From positions 466,325 through 530,324 of the forward strand of contig NZ_NCQY01000030.1 of NCBI RefSeq assembly GCF_002894645.1: DNA of 64,000 bases. The letters are read 5' to 3'. The DNA comes from Salinibacter altiplanensis (GTDB lineage Bacteria; Bacteroidota; Rhodothermia; Rhodothermales; Salinibacteraceae). The translations under genes were made by a program, and so were the position numbers. Numbering within the stretch: the first letter of the stretch is position 1; each line of letters starts with the position of its first letter. A model generated the notes under the pieces. That model was not told the origin of the DNA, did not search any database, and worked only from the letters and a program-made list of their open reading frames with translations. Shown here in pieces: positions 1 through 7,546 of the stretch.

Positions 1-537
1 GTGGACCTCTCTCCTCTCGGGGACGTCACGTACCCCCCCCTAAGCGTGCTGGCCCTCGGCTACGAGCGGGACGCAATCGACCATCCGCTCGATGGGTTTG
101 GGATGCTCGTGCCCCCTGTGGAGGACTCGTTCGACGTCCTCGGGTCCATCTTTTCTTCGACGCTCTTTCCCGGCCGCGCCCCGGAGGGACACGTGCTCCT
201 CACGACCTTCGTCGGTGGGGCGCGGGCCCCGCAGCACGCCACGTCCGATGCAGCGTCCCTTCAGGGCCTGGTCGCGCGCGACCTGGATTCTTTGCTCGGC
301 GTGGACGCGTCCCCTGTCTTCCGGCGTCTCGTGCACTGGCCCCACGCCATTCCACAGTACGAGATCGGGTACGGGGCGGTGAAGAACACGCTTAACGCCC
401 TGGAAGCAACACATCCCCGGCTTGCCTTCGCCGGCAACTACCGGGCGGGCGTGTCGGTGGGCGATGCCCTCGCCTCCGGCCTGCAGGCGGCCGACCGCCT
501 GCTCGGGGCGAACGAGCAGGCCGGACAGCCTCACTGA
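1..537 (+). CDS. hemY: Protoporphyrinogen oxidase, C-terminal part (5' end outside window)
   Basis: Oxygen-dependent protoporphyrinogen IX oxidase of haem synthesis, an FAD amine-oxidase-fold enzyme that is usually membrane associated. The visible 178 residues match the C-terminal third of the family. They include the GFGMLVPP segment, the LGSIFSSTLFPGRAP stretch and the terminal FAD-binding segment FAGNYRAGVSVGDALASG. The gene enters from the left edge, so the start and N-terminal FAD domain are not seen. The stop (535-537) overlaps the 3' end of the convergent gene by 7 bp. The C-terminal motifs fit HemY/HemG-type PPOX better than a generic amine oxidase. Confidence 0.87.
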   Translation: MDLSPLGDVTYPPLSVLALGYERDAIDHPLDGFGMLVPPVEDSFDVLGSIFSSTLFPGRAPEGHVLLTTFVGGARAPQHATSDAASLQGLVARDLDSLLGVDASPVFRRLVHWPHAIPQYEIGYGAVKNTLNALEATHPRLAFAGNYRAGVSVGDALASGLQAADRLLGANEQAGQPH

Positions 538-1274
538 CGCCGCGCGTCGGCTCCTCCTGTCTCGGCGGCCAACTGGCGCACCAGCCGCCGCTTCACAACC
601 GGCAAAAGCGTCTCCTGGTACGGAACGGTACGGGCAATCTTGGAAAAGTACGTGGCGGGATTGGGCAGGTCGCGGCGCTCTTCGATGAGCTGGAGCTTGA
701 TCGTCGACGGGTTCGCGTCGACGTCCACTTCCGGAACGGTTTTGCAGTGGACCGTCTTCAGAGCGCGGTGGGTCTCTCCGTCGCCCTCGATGAGCGACAG
801 CGTGTAGCGGAGGACATTCAGCTCTTCGTCGTCCCGGTGCGGCACCATGAGATACCCCTCTTGTACGTAGGACGGCACGATGCCCACCGTTTCGAGCTCC
901 AGGCTGTCTTCGACCTGCTCGTAGACGGTCTGTCCCTCTTCGATAACGTCCCGGATGTGGGGCAACGCCCACCGGATCAGGTCCTCCACCTCAGCCATCT
1001 CACAACCGTCGAGGTCCGGCCACTCGTAGGTCAGGGCCTTCTCCTCCCAATCCACGCCCGCGATGCGGCCGGTGTCCGGCGTGCGGAAGTTTTCCGTCCG
1101 GTCCAGGATCGTCGTGAGTGCACCGTACAGCTTCACGAGTCGGCCGAGGTGGGGATAGACGCGCTGCTCCCCGAACGCGGACTGGGCCTTCTGCAGGCCC
1201 GCGAGCACTTGGTACTGCGTCCGCTCGACATCCTCGACGGCACGGGTAAACAGGTTGAGGCTGAGAGGATCCAT
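531..1274 (-). CDS. Conserved hypothetical protein, acidic, 247 aa
   Basis: I do not recognise this family. The protein is soluble, acidic and mostly helical, with no signal peptide or membrane segment. Its N-terminal half (AVEDVERTQYQVLAGLQKAQSAF and on) looks like a helical bundle, and the C-terminal part carries a basic patch (VVKRRLVRQL). ATG at 1274 is chosen because an upstream in-frame start would add 21 unrelated residues. It converges on the haem gene with a 7 bp overlap. Nothing in the sequence assigns a function. Confidence 0.7.
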   Translation of the reverse strand: MDPLSLNLFTRAVEDVERTQYQVLAGLQKAQSAFGEQRVYPHLGRLVKLYGALTTILDRTENFRTPDTGRIAGVDWEEKALTYEWPDLDGCEMAEVEDLIRWALPHIRDVIEEGQTVYEQVEDSLELETVGIVPSYVQEGYLMVPHRDDEELNVLRYTLSLIEGDGETHRALKTVHCKTVPEVDVDANPSTIKLQLIEERRDLPNPATYFSKIARTVPYQETLLPVVKRRLVRQLAAETGGADARRQ

Positions 1275-1420
1275 GGGACTGGGGCTGGACGCCTGAATGT
1301 GAAGCGAAAGACAACGTTGTGCGTAGAATTCATGCACGTAGTCGTCAGTCGCCCAAGAATCATTCCGGGTCAGCTCCGTCGTCGTTCGCGCCGGACGCAG
1401 CCGAGTCCCTGCGTTCCCCC

Positions 1421-2275
1421 TTACTCGGGGCGCATTTGTTCCATCAGGGCGTTTACCTGGCGGCGGGGCATACGGGTAAAGGCATTGAACTGCCCGCCCG
1501 CGGCCAAGGCCTCTCCGCCGTCGAACGTGACGACCTCCCCGTTCATGAAGGCGGACAGGTCGCTGAGCAAGAAACTGGCCAGGGTGGCCAGCTCGTCGGG
1601 CTCCCCGAAGCGACGCACCGGGATGCGCTCCCGCATTTTTTGCTCCAGGTCATCGTCGGGCACAAGCCGGTCCCACGCGCCGTCGGTCGGAAAGGGACCG
1701 GGAGCGACGGCGTTGAGGCGGACTCCCGCCCTCCCCCACTCCGCGGCCAGCGAGCGCGTCATGGCGACGATCCCGGCCTTCGACATGGCACTGGGCACGA
1801 CGTACGCACTGCCCGTCTCCGCGTACGTGGTGGCAATGGAGAGCACGACGCCCTCCGTGTCCCGCTCCAGCCACCGCCGCCCGCAGGCCTGCGTGCAGTA
1901 GAACGACCCGTACAGGTTCGTCTTCACGATGGCGTCGAATCCATTCGGGGAAATCTTTTCCGTCGGCGCCAGGAAGTTGGCCGCAGCGTTGTTGACGAGC
2001 CGCGTCACGGGGCCCTGCCGGTCTTCGGCCTCTTCGAGGAAGGCCTGCACGGCCTCGTGGTCCCGGACGTTGCACGGAATGCCCTCTGCGGTGCCGCCGT
2101 CCTTCTCAATGGCCTTCACCGTCTCGGCCAGCGGGTCGGGGCGACGTCCATTGATCGTCACGACCGCCCCCAGGTCGGCGAATCGGCGGGCCATGGCGCG
2201 CCCCAGCCCGGTTCCACCGCCGGTGACGACAATGTGGTGGTCGGCGAGGAGATCGGGCGCGAACGAGTCGGACAT
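1421..2275 (-). CDS. 2,4-dienoyl-CoA reductase (SDR family, DECR type)
   Basis: NADPH-dependent reductase that removes 2,4-dienoyl-CoA intermediates so that unsaturated fatty acids can pass through beta-oxidation. The 284-residue protein has the SDR cofactor loop TGGGTGLG (about residues 18-25) and the NNAAANF motif. It also has a YAETGSAYVVPSAMSKAG segment like that of mitochondrial/peroxisomal DECR enzymes, where the ordinary SDR YxxxK tyrosine is replaced and the lysine kept. The C-terminal FDGGEALAAGGQFN also matches. It is the last gene of the minus-strand fatty-acid cluster and lies directly downstream of FadE. It could act on a related enoyl-CoA, but the YAETGS and NNAAxNF motifs favour dienoyl-CoA reductase. 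Confidence 0.85.
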   Translation of the reverse strand: MSDSFAPDLLADHHIVVTGGGTGLGRAMARRFADLGAVVTINGRRPDPLAETVKAIEKDGGTAEGIPCNVRDHEAVQAFLEEAEDRQGPVTRLVNNAAANFLAPTEKISPNGFDAIVKTNLYGSFYCTQACGRRWLERDTEGVVLSIATTYAETGSAYVVPSAMSKAGIVAMTRSLAAEWGRAGVRLNAVAPGPFPTDGAWDRLVPDDDLEQKMRERIPVRRFGEPDELATLASFLLSDLSAFMNGEVVTFDGGEALAAGGQFNAFTRMPRRQVNALMEQMRPE

Positions 2276-2331
2276 GACGGGCGGGACGCAATCATAGAGG
2301 GCCAGCGTGCGTATTCTGTATGCCCGTGGGC

Positions 2332-4935
2332 CTACGCCGGTTCGTGCGACCCCGATCGGTCGGGCGCGCCATCCCCCTGTGGAGAAACAGGAGGCCGTTC
2401 TTCCCCATCGTCCGGCGTGACCTCCACGTCCGTCACGTCCCGCTCCAGGCCCTCCACAATTGCGGAATCGAGGGCGCCGCGGTCGGCGGGCTGTCCGGGA
2501 AGCATCCGCCGCTGGCGATATTCCTCCAGGCCAAAGTCATCTACCTGAATGTAGCGTTCCCGCGCCTCGTCGGCGCGGTGGACGAGATCACGCTCCTGCT
2601 CGGTGATCACGTCGGCTTTCACCGCCTCTTCGAGCAGTTGGGGAGGGCGCTGCTTCGGCAACTGCCCGGCGCGGACCGCTTCTTTGATCTTCTGGCCCAC
2701 GTGGTACGCGTCCCGGCTCAGGCGAAATGCGTGCTCCAGTTCTCCCAGCGGCTGGTCGGCATCGTCGGGCACGTAGAGGTCCTCCGTGAGCCATGTGCGG
2801 GCTCCCTCCTTCTGCTGAATGGCCCGGGCGAGCGTCCCGCCCAGGTCGTCCCCCGGCATCTCGCCGATCGTGTTGAGGCGCGACCACGGTGCCACCACGC
2901 CCCGCAGAAGCCACGTGAGGCCCGGCACCGTCAGGTTCTCGAACAGGCCCTCGAACGCCTCCTGCATCTGCGCGAAGGCGTACTGGAGGCTCCAGTGCAG
3001 GAACGGCTCCTGTTCCTCCGGGCGCCCCTCCTTCTCGAACCGCGTGAGCACCGCCGTACCCAGGTACATCCAGGAGAGAATGTCGGCGAAGCGGCCCGTA
3101 ATCTTCTCCTTCCGCTTGAGCATGCCCCCAAGGCTGCCCATCGCCAGGTCGGCAAAGAACGCGAAGCTGGCCGAGGCCCACGCCATCTTGCGGTAGTACG
3201 GGGCGGCGGGTCCCCCCACCGGGCTGCTCGCCAGGCGGCCGCGGGTGAGACTCAGGCCGAGCGCCCGAAAGCCGTTGCGGACCACGTGTCCGATGTGGCT
3301 CCAAAAGGCATCGTCGAACTTTTTCGTGTCTCCCTCCATCAGGGCCTCGATTTCTTTGAGGGCGTACGGATGGCACCGGATTGCGCCCTGTCCGAAGATC
3401 ATCATCGTCCGCGTGAGGATGTTCGCCCCCTCCACCGTAATGCTGATCGGCAACGCCTGGTAGGCCAGCCCCATGAGGTTGTTGGGGCCGCGGGAGATGC
3501 CGTTGCCCGCCAGCACGTCCATCCCGTCGTTCACCAAATCCCGCTGCAGCTCGGTCGTATTGTACTTCATGATGGCCGACACCACGCCCGGCTTCTCCCC
3601 TCGGTCCACCGCGCCGTTCGTGTAGCTCCGCGCGGCGTCCATGATGTAGGTGTACCCGGCGATGCGCGCCAGGGGCTCTTCGATCCCCTCAAACTTCCCA
3701 ATGGAGAGGCCGAACTGCTCGCGCACGGCGGCGTGCGCGCCGGCGGCGCGGACGACGAACTTGCCCCCACCCACGGCCTGTGCCGGCAACATGATGCCCC
3801 GGCCGGCCGAGAGCGCATCCATCAGCATGGCCCAGCCGCGTCCTGCCCCCTCTTTCCCCCCAATGATGGCGTCGAGGGGCAGCACCACGTCGGTTCCCTC
3901 CGTCGGACAGTTGAAGAACGCCACGCCGAGGGGATCGTGGCGGCGGCCCAGCTTCACGCCCGGCGTGTCCGTGGGGACGAGCGCACAGGTGATGCCCAGG
4001 TCTTCGCCCTTGCCCAGATGATTCTCGGGATCGTGCAGCTTGAACGCAAGGCCAAGCACCCCGGAAATGGCGGCCAGCGAGATGTACCGCTTCTCCCAGT
4101 TGAGGCGTAGCTTCAGTTCGCCGTCGTCGTCCTCGAACACCTCCCCGGTCGACTTCATCGCCCCGGCGTCCGAGCCCGCGTTCGGTTCGGTCAGCGCGAA
4201 GGCCGGCAGAATCTCGCCGCTCGCCAGTTGCGGCAGGTAGTGGTCCTGCTGCTCATCGGTGCCGTAGTGGAGGAGCAGCTCGCCCGGGCCGAGGGAGTTG
4301 GGCACCATCACCGTGATGGCGAGGGGCACCGAATGGCCGCCCAGCTTCTGCACCACCGCACTCCGGGCGGCGACGGAGAAGCCCTTTCCGCCATGCTTCT
4401 CCGGGATGATGAGGCCAAAGAACCCCTTCTCTTTTAGGAAGTCCCACGTCTCGGTCGACAGATCGCCGCGCTGGTGGACCTGCCAGTCGTCGACCATCGC
4501 GCAGACCTCTTCGCACGGCCCGTCCAGAAACGCCTGCTCCTCGTCGGTGAGCTCCGGGTAGAGCTGATCAAGGGTCTTCTCGAAGTCGGGGTTACCGGAG
4601 AACAGCTCCCCCTCCATCCACACGGTCCCGGCGTCGATGGCCGTCTGCTCGGTCTCCGAGATGGTGGGCAGAAATTGAAGCGCTTCCATCAGCCTCATGA
4701 CGCCGGCGGACACTTGCCGCCGAATCGGGCCGACGTTGAAAACGGCGACGAGGACGCCATACGGGACCCAGACCCAAAGTGGCGCTCCGGCCCCGTAGAG
4801 CCCGGCTCCCCCGACCAGGGCCCACGCCCAGAGCGGCGCCCCCGTGTAGCCGAGCACGGCAAGTACGAGGAGGAGTCCGCCGACGACCCCGGCCGCTGGC
4901 ATGCCAACGAAGAACTCAAACAACGGAAGATTCAT
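2332..4935 (-). CDS. fadE: Acyl-CoA dehydrogenase FadE, membrane-anchored long form
   Basis: First oxidation step of beta-oxidation: acyl-CoA to trans-2-enoyl-CoA with FAD. At 867 residues it belongs to the long FadE type of Escherichia coli rather than the 380-residue form. The N-terminus has two or three hydrophobic helices (about residues 5-70), then the acyl-CoA dehydrogenase core. Visible core motifs are FGLIIPEKHGGKGFS, ALTEPNAGSDAGAM (flavin/substrate loop) and SITVEGANILTRTMMIFGQG, followed by a long C-terminal domain. ATG at 4935 is the first start after the regulatory region. Two copies of a TTAAC palindrome lie 82-125 bp upstream, so repression by a fatty-acid-responsive regulator is likely. 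Confidence 0.93.
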   Translation of the reverse strand: MNLPLFEFFVGMPAAGVVGGLLLVLAVLGYTGAPLWAWALVGGAGLYGAGAPLWVWVPYGVLVAVFNVGPIRRQVSAGVMRLMEALQFLPTISETEQTAIDAGTVWMEGELFSGNPDFEKTLDQLYPELTDEEQAFLDGPCEEVCAMVDDWQVHQRGDLSTETWDFLKEKGFFGLIIPEKHGGKGFSVAARSAVVQKLGGHSVPLAITVMVPNSLGPGELLLHYGTDEQQDHYLPQLASGEILPAFALTEPNAGSDAGAMKSTGEVFEDDDGELKLRLNWEKRYISLAAISGVLGLAFKLHDPENHLGKGEDLGITCALVPTDTPGVKLGRRHDPLGVAFFNCPTEGTDVVLPLDAIIGGKEGAGRGWAMLMDALSAGRGIMLPAQAVGGGKFVVRAAGAHAAVREQFGLSIGKFEGIEEPLARIAGYTYIMDAARSYTNGAVDRGEKPGVVSAIMKYNTTELQRDLVNDGMDVLAGNGISRGPNNLMGLAYQALPISITVEGANILTRTMMIFGQGAIRCHPYALKEIEALMEGDTKKFDDAFWSHIGHVVRNGFRALGLSLTRGRLASSPVGGPAAPYYRKMAWASASFAFFADLAMGSLGGMLKRKEKITGRFADILSWMYLGTAVLTRFEKEGRPEEQEPFLHWSLQYAFAQMQEAFEGLFENLTVPGLTWLLRGVVAPWSRLNTIGEMPGDDLGGTLARAIQQKEGARTWLTEDLYVPDDADQPLGELEHAFRLSRDAYHVGQKIKEAVRAGQLPKQRPPQLLEEAVKADVITEQERDLVHRADEARERYIQVDDFGLEEYRQRRMLPGQPADRGALDSAIVEGLERDVTDVEVTPDDGEERPPVSPQGDGAPDRSGSHEPA

Positions 4936-5016
4936 GGCGAGCTCTCCTGATTGGTGAACAGTCGCGTATGTGCTGACCTGGCCTCTCCCCCGGCCAAACG
5001 CCGCCAGGGGCGTAGG

Positions 5017-5029
5017 TTAACACTGTTAA
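5017..5029. promoter_or_regulatory. Candidate fad operator 1, upstream of fadE
   Basis: TTAACACTGTTAA is a perfect 6+1+6 inverted repeat about 82 bp before the fadE ATG. A second related site has its centre 31 bp away, close to three helical turns. A very similar palindrome lies before fadN. The TetR-family regulator at 12060-12683 is the obvious candidate binder; that link is inference. Confidence 0.6.
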
Positions 5030-5047
5030 TTCATGCTTACACAATAG

Positions 5048-5060
5048 TTAACGGTGTTAT
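5048..5060. promoter_or_regulatory. Candidate fad operator 2, upstream of fadE
   Basis: TTAACGGTGTTAT is an imperfect copy of the same palindrome (left arm TTAACG as at the fadN site, right arm TGTTAT). Centre-to-centre spacing to operator 1 is 31 bp, which would place two dimers on the same face of the helix. The surrounding 5016-5070 stretch is clearly more AT-rich than its neighbours, as expected for a promoter. Confidence 0.5.
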
Positions 5061-5148
5061 CTTTTACAAGTTCGACACATTGCATGAATCCAGGGAGCTC
5101 CACGTCCACGGGGCCGTCGGCCCGGTCCGGACGCTCGACGTCGCAGTG

Positions 5149-5895
5149 TCACAGATTCTGGCTGGTCGGCCGATAGAGAATCTCGTTCACGTCCACTGCT
5201 TCCGGCTGCTCGATCGCAAACGCGACGGCCCGCGCAAACGAATCGGCCGACACGGCGTGCTCGTCGTAGAGCGCGTCGGTCTTCTCGGCGACATCGTCCT
5301 CGGAGATTGTGTCCGGCAGTTCCGACTCGACGGCGCCGGGAGAGATGACCGTCGTGCGGAGGCCGTAGGGCGTTGTCTCCTGCCGGAGGCCTTCGGAAAG
5401 GGCCCGCACCGCGTGCTTCGTGGCCGAATACACGGCACTTCCGGGCTGTACGTCGTGGCCCGCGTCGGAGGCGACGTTGATGATGTGGCCGGACTTCTGC
5501 TCCTTCATGTGAGGAAGGGCCGCGGCGATGCCGTACAGGACGCCCTTGACGTTCACGTCGATCATCTGGTCCCACTCCTGGACGTTGAGCCGGTCGAGGG
5601 GAGAAAGGGGCATGACTCCCGCGTTGTTGAGCATCACGTCGATGCGGCCACACTCGTCAACGGCGGCATCGACCAGGTTCTGAACCTGTCGGCGTTCGGT
5701 CACGTCGGTCGGGACGGCAAGTGCCCTTCCGCCGTCTTCGGTGATCTCATCGGCGATCGCTTCGAGGCGCTGGGTGCGCCGGGCCCCGAGAACGACCTCG
5801 GCGCCGTTCTCAGCAAGGTGACGCGCGGCGGCCGCGCCCAGCCCGCTGCTGGCACCAGTGATGACGACCACGTTTCCTTCAATGCCTGCACTCAT
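5149..5895 (-). CDS. Short-chain dehydrogenase/reductase (classical SDR, YdfG-like)
   Basis: NAD(P)-dependent oxidoreductase of unknown substrate. The 248-residue Rossmann protein has TGASSGLG cofactor loop, NNAG structural motif and the catalytic YSATK (Tyr and Lys present), with [10 protein letters not shown] between. This pattern is typical of YdfG/clavulanate-dehydrogenase-like SDRs that reduce 3-hydroxy acids or small aldehydes. ATG at 5895 (MSAGIEGN) puts the cofactor loop at the usual distance; an upstream in-frame start adds 8 residues. It lies between thiolase and fadE on the same strand, so a role in lipid or short-chain acyl metabolism is plausible but unproven. Confidence 0.85.
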   Translation of the reverse strand: MSAGIEGNVVVITGASSGLGAAAARHLAENGAEVVLGARRTQRLEAIADEITEDGGRALAVPTDVTERRQVQNLVDAAVDECGRIDVMLNNAGVMPLSPLDRLNVQEWDQMIDVNVKGVLYGIAAALPHMKEQKSGHIINVASDAGHDVQPGSAVYSATKHAVRALSEGLRQETTPYGLRTTVISPGAVESELPDTISEDDVAEKTDALYDEHAVSADSFARAVAFAIEQPEAVDVNEILYRPTSQNL

Positions 5896-6054
5896 GAGGA
5901 GGCCTGTGGTTGGGAGCAAGATCTGCTGGATTCAGCGCCGGGCACGCACGCCGACGCCCCCACAGACTACCGCCCACGCTGCGGGCTCAAAAATGCGATG
6001 GTTGAACCGTTTCCCAAAACTGGGCCAGGAATGCGGAGCCGAGGACGCAGCCCA

Positions 6055-7260
6055 CTAAGCACGCAGGTTCTCGATCACCCCCGCGGCGCCCATTCCGCCC
6101 CCCACGCACATCGTACAGAGGCCGTACCGCACCCCGCGACGGATCATTTCGTGGAGCAGCGTAGCAGTGAGCTTCGCCCCCGTACAGCCGAGCGGATGGC
6201 CCAGCGCAATGGCGCCGCCATTCACGTTGACAATCTCTTCGTCGAGCCCCACCTCCCGAATGACAGCGAGCGACTGCGACGCGAACGCCTCGTTTAGCTC
6301 CACGAGACCGATGTCGTCGAGCGAGAGCCCCGTTTGCTCCAACACCTGTGGGATGGCCTCCGCCGGCCCGATGCCCATCAGCTCCGGGTCGACCCCCACC
6401 ACGGCGAAGCCGCGGAGCGCCCCCAGCGGATCGACCCCCAGCTCGTCCACCCGGTCGCCGCTCATGACCACCGTCGCGGCCCCGCCGTCCGAGCGCTGCG
6501 ACGAGTTGCCGGGCGTCACGCTGCCCCCCTTCTTGAACGCCGCGGGCAGTTGCGAGAGCACCTCCAGGTTCGTGTCGCGGCGCGGTCCCTCGTCGACCTC
6601 AAACGTTTTGGTCTGCGTCGTGGCCTCGCCCGTGTCCCCGTTCGCCGACTGATAGTGCGTCTCCTCCAGCGTCAGGGGCACCCGTTCGTCCCCAAACCGC
6701 CCTTCGTCAAGGGCCTCCACCGCTCGCTCGTGGGAGCGCAGCGCGAAGCGGTCCTGTTCTTCGCGGGACACCTCGTACTCGTCGGCCACGTTTTCGGCGG
6801 TGATGCCCATCGAGACGTAGGGGCCAATGTTCTCCTCCGTCAGCCCCGGGTCCGGCTGAAAGAAGAAGCCACTCATCGGCACCTGGCTCATCGACTCCGC
6901 CCCCCCCGCTACGATCACGTCGGCCGTGCCCGTGGCAATCCGCTGCGAGGCCTGGGCGATCGTCTGCAGGCCCGAGGAGCAAAAGCGGTTGACCGTGGCA
7001 CCGGGCACATGGTCCGGCAGCCCGGCCTTCTGGGCGATGAGGCGCCCGACGTTCATCCCCTGCGGCCCTTCGGGAAATGCGCAGCCCATGAGCACATCGT
7101 CCACCATTTCGGGCGTCAGCCCGTCCACGCGATCCAGGGCCCCGGTCACGGCGTCGGCGCCGAGGTCCTCCGGGCGATAGTTCGCGAGCGTGCCCGTCTC
7201 TGCCTTGCCGACGGGCGTACGGACGCTGCTGACGATGTAGGCGTCGTGTTTTGCATTCAT
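6055..7260 (-). CDS. fadA: Acetyl-CoA acyltransferase (3-ketoacyl-CoA thiolase)
   Basis: Last step of beta-oxidation: cleaves 3-ketoacyl-CoA to acetyl-CoA and a shortened acyl-CoA. The 401-residue protein has the acyl-enzyme cysteine in VNRFCSSGLQTIAQA, the histidine in GGAIALGHPLGCTGAK and the second catalytic cysteine in LCTMCVGGGMGAA, so all three catalytic residues are present. It follows fadN on the same strand, as in Bacillus fadNA. Here, however, a 286 bp repeat-rich spacer separates the two, so a separate promoter or a later insertion is possible. Confidence 0.93.
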   Translation of the reverse strand: MNAKHDAYIVSSVRTPVGKAETGTLANYRPEDLGADAVTGALDRVDGLTPEMVDDVLMGCAFPEGPQGMNVGRLIAQKAGLPDHVPGATVNRFCSSGLQTIAQASQRIATGTADVIVAGGAESMSQVPMSGFFFQPDPGLTEENIGPYVSMGITAENVADEYEVSREEQDRFALRSHERAVEALDEGRFGDERVPLTLEETHYQSANGDTGEATTQTKTFEVDEGPRRDTNLEVLSQLPAAFKKGGSVTPGNSSQRSDGGAATVVMSGDRVDELGVDPLGALRGFAVVGVDPELMGIGPAEAIPQVLEQTGLSLDDIGLVELNEAFASQSLAVIREVGLDEEIVNVNGGAIALGHPLGCTGAKLTATLLHEMIRRGVRYGLCTMCVGGGMGAAGVIENLRA

Positions 7261-7261
7261 C

Positions 7262-7546
7262 GCATTGAAGGGTTGAACGTTGGAAGGTTGAATGTTGGGC
7301 AGTCGGACACTGGCACGTTGGGAAGGCGGAGGAGATGGCCGAAAGAAGAGTGTTCAGAACCTGTTTGGCGACACGCCTGCGGCCTTTGACGTCATGGATC
7401 TCGTGCAATGACCCTTCGGCATATCCCCTGGTAGCCCCGCTACAAGGTTCATTTGGGCGATTCATTGCCCTTCGCCCCCCGTGTCTCCGCCTTCCCATTC
7501 GCTCGCAAAACAGGTTCTCAACGTCAAACGTGCCAACGTACAACGC
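7262..7546. repeat. Repeat-rich, hairpin-forming spacer between fadN and fadA (REP/MITE-like)
   Basis: This 285 bp has no convincing gene. It opens with a degenerate short-period repeat (TTGAACG, TTGGAAG, TTGAATG, TTGGGCA at 7272-7300). It contains a hairpin CCTGGTAGC/GCTACAAGG with loop CCC at 7427-7447 (8 of 9 pairs). Around it lies an outer AATGACC (7407-7413) against GGTTCATT (7446-7453) pairing, and next to it GGGCGATTCATTGCCC at 7455-7470. The two ends share words in inverted orientation: GGCACGTT, GGGAAGGCGGAG and AGAACCTGTTT near 7312-7362 and 7494-7532. This resembles a palindromic non-autonomous element of the REP type; family unknown. Confidence 0.5.
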
